From assembly GCA_018610125.1 (NCBI GenBank), contig JAHEOI010000260.1:1-6530 (forward strand): a stretch of DNA of 6,530 nucleotides. The letters are read 5' to 3'. A program made the translations under genes and the position numbers. The DNA is from Verrucomicrobiota bacterium. Lineage in GTDB: Bacteria; Verrucomicrobiota; Verrucomicrobiia; Limisphaerales; JAHEOI01. The notes beneath the pieces were generated by a model, which was not told where the DNA came from, did not search any database, and saw nothing but the letters and a program-made list of their open reading frames with translations. Within the stretch, counting starts at the first letter, position 1. Every line of letters starts with the position of its first letter. Of the stretch, positions 1-6,285 are shown piece after piece.

Positions 1-795
1 GACACAGCCGGGGCTTTGTTGGCACTGCGCCGTTTAGGTCCCGCTGACACACGCAATCGCGATGCCGCTGAAGCCGGTGCCCAGTGGCTCCTTGACCTCC
101 AAAATCGCGATGGCGGCATCCCGACTTTTTGTCGAGGCTGGGGCAAACTCCCGTTTGACCGGAGCAGTCCGGACCTGACAGCCCACACAATCCGGGCATG
201 GCAAGCATGGCTTACCGACCTCTCCGATCCATTAAAGAGACGGACCGAAAACGCGCTAAGGAGTGCCATTCGATACCTAATTGCCATTCGTAAGCCAAAC
301 GGCACCTGGTCCCCTCTCTGGTTCGGGAACGAGCACGCCCGCGATGAAAAGAATCTTACTTACGGGACTTCACGGGTATTGCTGGCCCTCCAAGCTCCGG
401 CGTTGCAGCCGCTTTTACAGGAAGCAGGCTTGAACCTCAACACAAGCTTGCAGTGGCTCCTGGCGGTGCAAAATCCGGATGGTGGCTGGAGCGGCAACGC
501 CTCGGCGGGCCCCTCTTCCGTCGAGGAGACCGGTCTCGCTCTCGAGGCCCTTGCTCTCCGATGGACCGAGCTGAATGGAGCCCTGACTCGGGAAGAGAGA
601 CAACGCTTCGAAGAGGCGATCCGCAGCGGGGCCGAGTGGCTGATCACTCAGATCGAGACGGGTGGCTGGCGCACCCCCTCGCCTATCGGCTTCTACTTTG
701 CGCGCCTTTGGTACTACGAGCGGCTTTATCCAATGATTTTTTCTGTTGGTGCACTCACAAATTTAAACCGATTAGCACCGAACTTGTTCGAATGA
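1..795 (+). CDS. Squalene-hopene cyclase-family (prenyltransferase/squalene oxidase repeat) protein, 3' part
   Basis: The reading frame is open from base 1, so the gene starts upstream; 264 C-terminal residues are present. The visible part begins DTAGALLAL, which in this family directly follows the Asp-rich (DxDD-like) catalytic motif, so that motif probably lies just outside the window. Repeated QW-type elements typical of the alpha/alpha-barrel fold are seen near residues 27-40 (AQWLLDLQNRDGG), 92-103 (YLIAIRKPNGTW), 150-163 (LQWLLAVQNPDGGW) and 212-223 (EWLITQIETGGW). YGTSRVLLAL at 121-130 matches the conserved YGT region, and the end (IGFYFARLWYYERLYP, 229-244) matches the cyclase C-terminus. 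Family members cyclise squalene-like polyprenes to hopanoids at the membrane. This looks like a divergent subfamily seen in PVC bacteria, so the exact substrate is unknown. The stop overlaps the next start in ATGA, suggesting translational coupling to the secreted protein downstream. Confidence 0.85.
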   Translation, partial: DTAGALLALRRLGPADTRNRDAAEAGAQWLLDLQNRDGGIPTFCRGWGKLPFDRSSPDLTAHTIRAWQAWLTDLSDPLKRRTENALRSAIRYLIAIRKPNGTWSPLWFGNEHARDEKNLTYGTSRVLLALQAPALQPLLQEAGLNLNTSLQWLLAVQNPDGGWSGNASAGPSSVEETGLALEALALRWTELNGALTREERQRFEEAIRSGAEWLITQIETGGWRTPSPIGFYFARLWYYERLYPMIFSVGALTNLNRLAPNLFE

Positions 796-2210
796 AGGGC
801 CAATTAAGTCAATCTGTAGCTCGCCGCGTTGTCATTACCGCCACTCTCTTGGGCTGCCTTGTTGGCAGCTCGGCAGCATTGGCAGTCGCCCCGACTGTCA
901 CAACCGTATCGCCGGTAGAAGGCAGTCCCGGAGCCCAAGTGGTCATCAACGGCAAGCACTTCACCGGCAAGCCGCTGGTCACATTTAATGGGACCATTGC
1001 CTCGGCCGACACCACGGCGTCCACCCAAATCATCGTAACCGTCCCCGAAGGAGCGAGCTCCGGCCCGGTCAGCGTGACGACACCCACCGGCACCGCGATA
1101 ACGGATTTTGACTTCACGGTCTTCGGCCAAGGTCCGGTTATTCGTTCGTTTTCCCCCGAGGAGGGCGAGCCCGGCACCCGGGTCACGATCAAGGGAGTCA
1201 GCCTATCCGGGACAACCGAGGTGACGTTCGGCGGCGTCGATGCGGCGAATTTTCAAGTGACGGCATCCACCCAGGTCCACGCCGTGGTTCCCCAAGGTGC
1301 AAAAAGCGGGGCGATCAAGGTAACGACATCGGACGGCACCGCTTTGAGCGACAAGGCATTCACCTTTCTTGGGAATCAGCCTCGGATTGAGTCGTTCTCT
1401 CCTCGAGAGGGCGCCCCGGGCGAAACGATTACGCTTGTGGGATCCAACCTCGGTAATGTAAACCAAGTTCAGGTCAATGGCGTGGCCGCATCCATCGTGG
1501 AGATCATGAGCACCGGGCGCCTTCGCGCACGCATTCCTCAAAATGCCACTTCGGGACCAATTTCAGCCTCGAATCCCGCCGGCACGGGCAAGAGCCCGAC
1601 TTCACTCGTCGTTTTGCGAGACGTCGATTTAAAGGTCTCGACCGAGCTGGTTCCGAAAAACCCAAGCGTCAGCAAGTCGCTCATCTTCACCAGCCGGGCA
1701 CGCAACATCGGTCAGCTACCGGCGACCGGGGTGACGCTTTTCCAAATCGTTCCGGCAAGCGTGACGATTGAAGGCACTACGGTCAGTCAAGGCAAGGTGA
1801 CGACGCGCGGCCGGCTTATTAAAGCGGAGCTGGGCAGAGTAGGCAAAACGATGTCGGCCTCCCTTGAGGTGGAGGTCATCCCGACCGAGCAAACGACCAT
1901 CACCAACCGCGTGTTGTTAAGCACGCTGGAGCCGGATCGGAATACGGCCGACAACGAATCCACCTCGGTCGCGTCTGTGGCTCAAGGCGAGCTTGCGCTG
2001 GAGCTCTCGCCGGTGAACACCAACCGTGTGCGACTGAGCTGGCCTGCCCACCCCGAACAGACAACGGTCCAGACGACACCGGCGCTCCGGCCGGGCACGA
2101 CTTGGAGCAATTTGACGGCGACGCCGACCGTCATCGAAGGAAGACGGGTGCTGCCGATTACTATCGATAGCCCTCAGCAATTCTTCAGACTGAAACGGCT
2201 CACCAATTAG
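792..2210 (+). CDS. Secreted protein with three IPT/TIG domains, CARDB/DUF11-like domain and verrucomicrobial C-terminal module
   Basis: This 472-residue protein is predicted to be exported. Residues 1-33 form a signal peptide: basic RR at 11-12, a hydrophobic stretch at 13-31, and likely cleavage after ALA31 or AVA33. Three IPT/TIG immunoglobulin-like domains follow at about 34-111, 114-193 and 197-275. Each opens with a (V/I)xxxSPxEGxPG motif and carries a VPxGAxSGxxxV-like strand pair. Residues 277-395 resemble CARDB/DUF11 domains (RNIGQLPATGVTL, then DRNTADNES). Residues 400-472 form a beta-rich module ending QQFFRLKR, like those at the ends of many verrucomicrobial exported proteins. No catalytic motif is visible, so adhesion, carbohydrate binding or surface structure is inferred. 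The start at 792 was chosen because the signal peptide begins there and it overlaps the upstream stop by 4 nt. No clear Shine-Dalgarno is seen, consistent with coupling. An upstream extension of the frame runs inside the cyclase gene and is rejected. Confidence 0.88.
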   Translation: MKGQLSQSVARRVVITATLLGCLVGSSAALAVAPTVTTVSPVEGSPGAQVVINGKHFTGKPLVTFNGTIASADTTASTQIIVTVPEGASSGPVSVTTPTGTAITDFDFTVFGQGPVIRSFSPEEGEPGTRVTIKGVSLSGTTEVTFGGVDAANFQVTASTQVHAVVPQGAKSGAIKVTTSDGTALSDKAFTFLGNQPRIESFSPREGAPGETITLVGSNLGNVNQVQVNGVAASIVEIMSTGRLRARIPQNATSGPISASNPAGTGKSPTSLVVLRDVDLKVSTELVPKNPSVSKSLIFTSRARNIGQLPATGVTLFQIVPASVTIEGTTVSQGKVTTRGRLIKAELGRVGKTMSASLEVEVIPTEQTTITNRVLLSTLEPDRNTADNESTSVASVAQGELALELSPVNTNRVRLSWPAHPEQTTVQTTPALRPGTTWSNLTATPTVIEGRRVLPITIDSPQQFFRLKRLTN

Positions 2211-2237
2211 CCATTCTTTGAGCCGGCATACCCGCCC

Positions 2238-3368
2238 ATGGAAATCATACGAAACTGGTTTCGACGCAATTTCTCGGACCCTCAAGTCGTCATCCTCGCG
2301 GTCTTGCTGATCGTCGGGTTTTCCATCGTTGTCGTATTCGGCGAAATGCTGGCCCCGGTCTTGGCGGCGCTTGTGATCGCTTACCTCCTTGAAGGGCTGG
2401 TTGCCCAGATGCTGCGCTTTGGCATCCCAAGGGTGCCGGCATTTTTATTGGTCTTCTGCGCTTTCATGGGGTTCTTGGCCTTTGTTATCGTCGGCGTGTT
2501 ACCGAGTCTCTATCTCCAGCTCGGACAGCTTGTCGACCAGATCCCGGACATAATCGCGAAGGGAAAAAAGACGCTGGATCAAAAGATGGAAACGATCCCG
2601 GAGCAATATCAGGAGATTGCCGGAATCGAGATCACGAGCGAAATGATCCGGACGCGCGTCCTCAGCCTGCTCGACGGGATTCAAAAGCAACTGGTCAACC
2701 TCGGCCAACAAGCCCTTGAGATCTTCTTTGCCTCGCTCCGTGGCATCATCGTCACTCTCATCTATCTCATTCTTATCCCCTTGCTTGTCTTTTTCTTTCT
2801 AAAGGATAAGGAGCTGCTGATAAACTGGATCAAAAGCATGCTCCCTGAGAATCGGGGATTGGCAGACCAGGTCTGGCACGAGGTCGATACCCAGATGGGG
2901 AACTACATCCGAGGGAAATTTTGGGAAATCTTCATTGTCTGGATAGTCAGTCACGTCACTTTCAGCTTGTTCGGTCTGCATTATTCCATGTTGATCTCGC
3001 TGTTGATCGGACTCTCGGTGATATTCCCTTATGTCGGGGCGACTGTCATGGTGGTACCGGTCGCCCTGCTGGCCTACTTCCAACCCGGGCTTGAGCACCA
3101 ATTTTTCTGGATCCTTCTGGCCTACCTGATCATTCAGATTCTCGATGGGAACCTCCTGGCGCCGCTTCTGTTGTCCGAGGTCACCAATCTTCACCCGATT
3201 GCCGTGATCGTATCCCTCTTGGTTTTTGGCGGCATCTGGGGCTTCTGGGGAGTCTTCTTCGCCATTCCACTGGCCACCCTGGTCAATGCCGTGATCAAGG
3301 CATGGCCCACAAGATCTGAGCAAGAAGCTCAGCTACCGCCGGAGCCGACCGAAGCAATCAGCGATTAA
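2238..3368 (+). CDS. AI-2E/PerM-family (UPF0118) transporter-like membrane protein
   Basis: This 376-residue polytopic inner-membrane protein has the family architecture. Two N-terminal hydrophobic segments lie at about 17-34 and 36-56 and another at 68-90. A soluble amphipathic region (95-157) follows, then a hydrophobic block at 160-188 and several C-terminal helices between 228 and 355. Family signatures include FFFLKDKE (185-192), YIRGKFWEI (223-231), GLSVIFPYVGA (258-268), DGNLLAPLLL (303-312) and LHPIAVIVSLLVFGGIWGFWG (318-338, abbreviated LHP…GFWG). Members include autoinducer-2 exporter TqsA, PerM and Na+/H+ antiporters, so the substrate cannot be named from sequence. Length is normal (PerM is about 350). 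It starts 27 nt after the IPT protein gene, without a strong ribosome site, and is probably co-transcribed. A charged and proline-rich tail (358-376) is expected to be cytoplasmic. Confidence is high for family and low for substrate. Confidence 0.93.
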   Translation: MEIIRNWFRRNFSDPQVVILAVLLIVGFSIVVVFGEMLAPVLAALVIAYLLEGLVAQMLRFGIPRVPAFLLVFCAFMGFLAFVIVGVLPSLYLQLGQLVDQIPDIIAKGKKTLDQKMETIPEQYQEIAGIEITSEMIRTRVLSLLDGIQKQLVNLGQQALEIFFASLRGIIVTLIYLILIPLLVFFFLKDKELLINWIKSMLPENRGLADQVWHEVDTQMGNYIRGKFWEIFIVWIVSHVTFSLFGLHYSMLISLLIGLSVIFPYVGATVMVVPVALLAYFQPGLEHQFFWILLAYLIIQILDGNLLAPLLLSEVTNLHPIAVIVSLLVFGGIWGFWGVFFAIPLATLVNAVIKAWPTRSEQEAQLPPEPTEAISD

Positions 3369-3380
3369 GGCGGGCCTCCT

Positions 3381-3446
3381 TGATAGGGACGTTCTCCCGA
3401 ATGTCCCACTTCTCTCTTGGCCCCCGAACCGCTGATGTCCCTATCA
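3381..3446. repeat. Nested inverted repeat with arms TGATAGGGAC/GTCCCTATCA
   Basis: A perfect 10-bp inverted repeat (3381-3390 with 3437-3446) encloses 46 nt. The GGGAC of the left arm can pair either with GTCCC at 3437-3441 (long-range) or with GTCCC at 3403-3407 (local hairpin). The two structures exclude each other. ATGTCCC occurs twice (3401-3407 and 3435-3441). It may be a REP/MITE-like palindromic unit or an alternative-fold RNA element; the sequence cannot separate these. Confidence 0.5.
3386..3407 (+). terminator. Hairpin after the AI-2E-family gene, possible terminator
   Basis: A 9-bp stem (GGGACGTTC at 3386-3394 with GAATGTCCC at 3399-3407, one G-U pair) closes a 4-nt loop, 18 nt after the stop codon. 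The following bases (ACTTCTCTCTT) are pyrimidine-rich but not a run of T, so it is not a classical intrinsic terminator. Its position at the end of the + strand gene set fits a transcription end or an RNA-stabilising hairpin. Confidence 0.45.
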
Positions 3447-3574
3447 GGTCCGACACTTCGTGCCCGTCGTTTTGCGGGTTTTCTTGATCGACCGCGAAGC
3501 GATTGCTCAATAAATCAACTGAATACTGCCATCATTCTAACGCGAACGGGGTCGAACATAATGGGTGAGAAAGG

Positions 3575-3696
3575 AGCGTAGATGGACGGGGCAACGCAGA
3601 TAAAAGCACGATTAGAGCGCCTGCTCCCGGGAAAAGTCTTTTCTTAAGTACTCCCGCTCTCCCATAATCTGCGTTCATTTGCGTTCACCTGCGGCA
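3575..3696. repeat. Intergenic element with ACGCAGAT-type inverted ends and a 10-nt tandem repeat
   Basis: This fills most of the gap between the convergent genes. At 3667-3696 three 10-nt units stand in tandem: ATCTGCGTTC, ATTTGCGTTC and ACCTGCGGCA. On the other side, at about 3575-3601, lies a degenerate inverted version (GCGTAGATGGACG, then ACGCAGAT at 3594-3601, exact complement of 3667-3674). A second inverted pair, AGAGCG (3614-3619) and CGCTCT (3655-3660), lies inside, around a palindrome GAAAAGTCTTTTC (3631-3643). The repeat abuts the stop codon of the elyC-like gene. From memory, words of the type CGCAGATGAACGCAGAT recur between genes in many PVC genomes; this was not checked. No ORF here looks like a gene. 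The rest of the gap (3447-3574) shows nothing recognisable. Confidence 0.6.
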
Positions 3697-4542
3697 TCAC
3701 TCAATCTGGCCGCGGAGCTTGCCCCACGCGATACCGAGGTATTCGTAAACCGCTCGCTGGCTCTTATAAAGCTCGAAGCTGCGCGGGAAGAAGTCATCCG
3801 GGCTCAGGGTGGGATCATGGACGGCAAGATGCCTCGCGGGCGCCGGGATCGGATCCAGTCCTACCTGGCGTAAAAGCGCCACCGACCGCGGGAGGTGCGA
3901 CGCGGACGTAACCAATGCAAGCCGGTCGGTCCCGATCATCTCCTTGACAAACCGCGCCTGATCTTCGGTGTCTCGCGATCGGCTTTCCACCTTGATATCC
4001 CCTTTGGGGACGCCCAATGCAACAGCCACCGCTTTCATCCGGTCCGTATTGGACGTCTTGGAGAAGGCGCCACCGCCCGATAGGAGCAGCGTGCTGCCCG
4101 GATTGTCCCGATAGATCCGGATACCCTCGATCAATCGCCCCATCGATGCGTCGGTAAGCCGACTTGTCACGGGCACGCGTGGATCGGGATCTCCGCCACC
4201 GCCAAGGACGAGGACGTAGTCAAGAGTCGAGCGTCGAAGGTCGAGCGTCGAGGACGAAGTGGAGGAAGGAGGAGTCGAGCGTCGAGCGTCGGCACTTGAC
4301 ACTCGACTCTCGGCTCTCGACTCCCCATACGGCGGGTATTTTTGCTCCAGTGGGGACAACAGGCTATTGGCCACAGGCTCATAGGCCAGCAGGGCCAATA
4401 AGGCGACGCCCAGCGTTACGAGCGTCCTGCCGATTCGCTGTCGCTTGGTCACCCAGAGAAAGACGAGGCCAATCACGCAAATCAGCAGACAAAATGGAAG
4501 CGGAAACAAAAAATTCGAGAGAATTTTTTTGAATAGGAACAT
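3697..4542 (-). CDS. elyC: ElyC-like envelope biogenesis protein (DUF218, YdcF/SanA/ElyC family)
   Basis: This 281-residue membrane-anchored protein resembles E. coli ElyC (about 259 aa), a factor for peptidoglycan and lipid-carrier-dependent envelope assembly. Residues 11-31 and about 41-56 form two membrane helices; FLFPLP and PVANSLLSPLEQKYP match ElyC closely. The DUF218 domain starts at DYVLVLGGG (108-116) and continues through SGGG (155-158), DTEDQA (191-196), VTSASHLPR (211-219) and GLDPIPAPARHLA (228-240). The domain is expected to face the periplasm. Between YP (69-70) and DYVLV (108) it has about 28 more residues than E. coli ElyC: an S/T/R-rich, low-complexity stretch encoded by a palindromic DNA repeat (see 4218-4322). 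The start at 4542 is where homology begins (MFLFKKIL). An extension to 4644 would overlap the upstream ugd gene and shows no ElyC similarity. It lies 22 nt after ugd, likely in one operon; no Shine-Dalgarno is evident. Confidence 0.9.
   Translation of the reverse strand: MFLFKKILSNFLFPLPFCLLICVIGLVFLWVTKRQRIGRTLVTLGVALLALLAYEPVANSLLSPLEQKYPPYGESRAESRVSSADARRSTPPSSTSSSTLDLRRSTLDYVLVLGGGGDPDPRVPVTSRLTDASMGRLIEGIRIYRDNPGSTLLLSGGGAFSKTSNTDRMKAVAVALGVPKGDIKVESRSRDTEDQARFVKEMIGTDRLALVTSASHLPRSVALLRQVGLDPIPAPARHLAVHDPTLSPDDFFPRSFELYKSQRAVYEYLGIAWGKLRGQIE
4218..4322. repeat. In-frame 105-nt palindromic repeat element inside the elyC-like gene
   Basis: The 20-nt arms at 4218-4237 and 4303-4322 are inverted copies with 17 of 20 positions matching. 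GGAGTCGAG (4271-4279) also pairs perfectly with CTCGACTCC (4316-4324). The word GTCGAGCGTCGA occurs at 4226-4237, 4240-4251 and 4274-4285. The length is a multiple of three, so the reading frame is kept. It encodes about residues 75-108, a Ser/Thr/Arg-rich segment lying exactly where the family has only a short linker between the membrane anchor and the DUF218 domain. Confidence 0.75.
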
Positions 4543-4563
4543 TGGTGCTTGGTGCTTGGTCGT
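4543..4563 (-). repeat. 7-nt tandem repeat filling the ugd-elyC spacer
   Basis: On the - strand the 22-nt spacer between the ugd stop and the elyC start reads as two exact units AGCACCA preceded by a degenerate third unit (ACGACCA). The repeat ends directly at the ATG, and no AGGAG-like ribosome site is visible. ElyC translation may therefore rely on coupling to ugd or on an unstructured, A/C-rich leader. Confidence 0.65.
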
Positions 4564-4564
4564 T

Positions 4565-5947
4565 CTACCGCCCAATCGCGTAGGACTCAAAGCCGATTTG
4601 CCGAAGCTCGGATTGGTTGAGGATATTGCGACCGTCAAAGGCAAAGGCCGGACGCTTCATCGACTGATAGATCCGGTCGTAATCAAGGCGCACAAACTCA
4701 TCCCATTCCGTGAGGACAACCAACGCGTGAGCCCCATCTGCAGCTTGATAAGGATCCGATGCGACTTGAATCCGGTGATCATCCTGTGCGGTGCTCTCGC
4801 TCACCCCTTTCACCGGGCTCAAGCCCGCCTTGATCTGTTCCTTGGTGACACGCGGATCGTAAATGCTTAAGCCGGCCTTTTCCTCAAGGAGGGCGCGACA
4901 GATGTCGATTGCGGGTGACTCCCGGGTGTCATTGGTATCCTTCTTAAAGGAGAAGCCAAGGATGGCGAGCTTCTTGTCAGCAACCGTGTTGAACAGCACC
5001 TTGACGATTCGTTCCGAGAAGCGCCGCTTTTGCCAATCGTTCATCCGGACCACCTGCTCCCAATACTGGGCGACCTCCGGCAGACCGAAGTAATCGCAGA
5101 GATACACCAGATTCAAGATATCCTTCTTGAAGCAGGAACCGCCGAATCCGACCGAGGCCTGGAGGAATTTCGGTCCGATTCGGGAGTCCTTGCCAATCGC
5201 GTAGGCGACCTCATCGACATCGGCCCCGGTCGCCTCACACACCGCTGAGATGGAGTTAATGGAGGAGATGCGCTGAGCAAGGAAGGCGTTGGCAGTGAGC
5301 TTGGAGAGCTCGGAGGACCAGGTGTTCGTTGTCAGGATGCGGTCCCGGGGAATCCATTGGGCATAGATGGAAACGAGTTTTTCAACCGCCTCTTTCCCTT
5401 CCGCGTCGGACGACTCACCCCCGATCAGCACCCGATCCGGATCCTCAAGGTTCTTGATCGCGGTCCCTTCCGCCAAGAATTCCGGATTCGACAAGATCTG
5501 AAACCCGTTTCGACTGTTTGTCCCATGGAGAATTCGCGAGATCGATTCCGCGGTGCGGACCGGCAGGGTCGATTTCTCGACAACGATCTTTGGGTCTTGA
5601 GCAACCTCGGCGATTCGCCGTGCACACGCTTCAACAAACCGAAGGTCGGCGGCTCGGTTGGCCCCCATCCCGTAAGTCTTGGTCGGGGTATTAACGCTGA
5701 CGAAGATGATCTCCGAATCGCGAATCGCGCCATCGACATCGGTGGAAAAAAAGAGATTCCGCCCCCGTGCCTTTAGAACCACGTCGTCCAGTCCAGGCTC
5801 GAATACCGGAAGCGTCTCCGAGTTCCAGGCAGCGATCCGGTCCGAATCGACATCGACCACTCTTACCTCGATGCCGGGGCACTTGTACGCAATCATGGCC
5901 ATCGTCGGCCCCCCGACATAGCCTGCTCCGACACAGCAAATTTTCAT
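4565..5947 (-). CDS. ugd: UDP-glucose 6-dehydrogenase, animal-like type
   Basis: This 460-residue cytosolic enzyme oxidises UDP-glucose to UDP-glucuronate with two NAD+, supplying uronic acid for envelope or capsule polysaccharides. The N-terminal Rossmann domain has GAGYVGG (7-13) and Asp32 for NAD ribose. Catalytic residues expected from human UGDH are present: Thr127 (EKSTLPV), Glu156 and Glu160 (NPEFLAEG), Lys216 and Asn220 (ELSKLTANAF), nucleophile Cys272 in GFGGSCFKKD, and Asp276. The C-terminal UDP-binding domain has FKKDTNDTRES (334-344) and FDGRNIL (437-443). Segments such as SVNTPTKTYGMG, TTNTWSSELSKLTANAFLAQ and NLVYLC are nearly identical to the animal enzyme as I recall it, unlike the shorter Ugd/TuaD type. 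The protein looks complete. The start at 5947 puts the glycine motif at its usual distance, with AAGGA 9 nt upstream. It is first of an apparent operon with the elyC-like gene. Confidence 0.96.
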   Translation of the reverse strand: MKICCVGAGYVGGPTMAMIAYKCPGIEVRVVDVDSDRIAAWNSETLPVFEPGLDDVVLKARGRNLFFSTDVDGAIRDSEIIFVSVNTPTKTYGMGANRAADLRFVEACARRIAEVAQDPKIVVEKSTLPVRTAESISRILHGTNSRNGFQILSNPEFLAEGTAIKNLEDPDRVLIGGESSDAEGKEAVEKLVSIYAQWIPRDRILTTNTWSSELSKLTANAFLAQRISSINSISAVCEATGADVDEVAYAIGKDSRIGPKFLQASVGFGGSCFKKDILNLVYLCDYFGLPEVAQYWEQVVRMNDWQKRRFSERIVKVLFNTVADKKLAILGFSFKKDTNDTRESPAIDICRALLEEKAGLSIYDPRVTKEQIKAGLSPVKGVSESTAQDDHRIQVASDPYQAADGAHALVVLTEWDEFVRLDYDRIYQSMKRPAFAFDGRNILNQSELRQIGFESYAIGR

Positions 5948-5948
5948 C

Positions 5949-5976
5949 GTTCTTTGTCCTTAGTCGTTTGTCCTTA
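5949..5976 (-). repeat. 14-nt tandem repeat in the ugd leader
   Basis: Two units stand in tandem on the - strand, TAAGGACAAACGAC followed by TAAGGACAAAGAAC, identical at 12 of 14 positions. The downstream unit ends one base before the ugd start codon. Both units contain AAGGA, so the ribosome-site motif itself is duplicated. Confidence 0.7.
5957..5961 (-). promoter_or_regulatory. Ribosome binding site of ugd
   Basis: AAGGA on the - strand lies 9 nt before the ATG at 5947, a normal spacing, and supports that start. An identical AAGGA (5971-5975) lies 14 nt further upstream in the other repeat unit, too far away to serve this start. Confidence 0.65.
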
Positions 5977-6074
5977 CGCGGTCAGTCAAGTTTTGATTCT
6001 TGTCGTCGCGTCGTGCACCGCATTGGCAAGGTTCCTTGGACAGGCACAGCGGCCTCTCGACCCGCGCCAGCGTT

Positions 6075-6104
6075 TGGAGTGCGCGTGACTTGTCACCGCT
6101 TTCC
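6075..6104 (+). repeat. Palindromic intergenic repeat, copy A
   Basis: The copy begins TGGAGTGCGC and contains the palindrome GTGAC-TT-GTCAC (6085-6096). The stem extends by GCG (6081-6083) with CGC (6097-6099) around one bulged base. It is the same repeat as the - strand copy at 6286-6314. The type recalls high-copy intergenic repeats of Verrucomicrobiota, from memory. Confidence 0.65.
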
Positions 6105-6138
6105 CTCTTCTCGCCTCCGACGATGCCATATCTTATTC

Positions 6139-6228
6139 TTGGCAAAAATTCCTGCACAACAAAGCGGAGCGAATTAAGCGGCCGGCAGCCGCTTCTACTT
6201 TGCTTATCCGTGCAGGAACTTTTGCAAA
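6139..6228. repeat. 90-nt imperfect inverted repeat with inner stems
   Basis: The arms TTGGCAAAAATTCCTGCAC (6139-6157) and its inverted partner at 6210-6228 match at 17 of 19 positions. Inside, CAAAG (6160-6164) pairs with CTTTG (6198-6202), and AAGCGGC (6176-6182) pairs with GCCGCTT (6188-6194) around a 5-nt loop. All stems nest around one centre, so the whole can fold as a single long hairpin. It could be a small non-autonomous mobile element or a structured RNA. No transposase is visible in the window. Confidence 0.6.
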
Positions 6229-6285
6229 CGTTGATCAGACAGAACTTTCTCATGATCCCGACTTCATCGAAACACGCCGCCATCT

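Noticed and set aside
453..791. Upstream extension of the IPT/TIG protein frame
   Set aside because: It lies inside the cyclase gene in another frame, its translation is Arg/Pro/Trp-rich without domains, and the signal peptide starts at 792.
2799..3323. Long frame on the - strand opposite the AI-2E-family gene
   Set aside because: It is antisense to a well-conserved membrane protein and its Asp/Gln/His-rich translation is typical of a shadow frame.
4218..4322. Possible CRISPR-like array of GTCGAGCGTCGA words
   Set aside because: Units are short and irregularly spaced, there are no spacers of constant length, and the segment is translated as part of elyC.
4524..4530. Run of seven A on the - strand near the elyC start as a slippage site
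   Set aside because: The frame is intact and the protein full length, so no frameshift is needed to explain anything.
4543..4644. 34-residue N-terminal extension of the ElyC-like protein
   Set aside because: It overlaps the 3' end of ugd, shows no ElyC similarity, and homology starts at the ATG at 4542.
5984..5989. TTGACT on the - strand as a -35 box for ugd
   Set aside because: No acceptable -10 box follows at 16-18 nt; the match may be chance.
6139..6228. Integron attC-like site
   Set aside because: No GTTRRRY-type core sites or integrase are visible; the symmetry alone is not specific.
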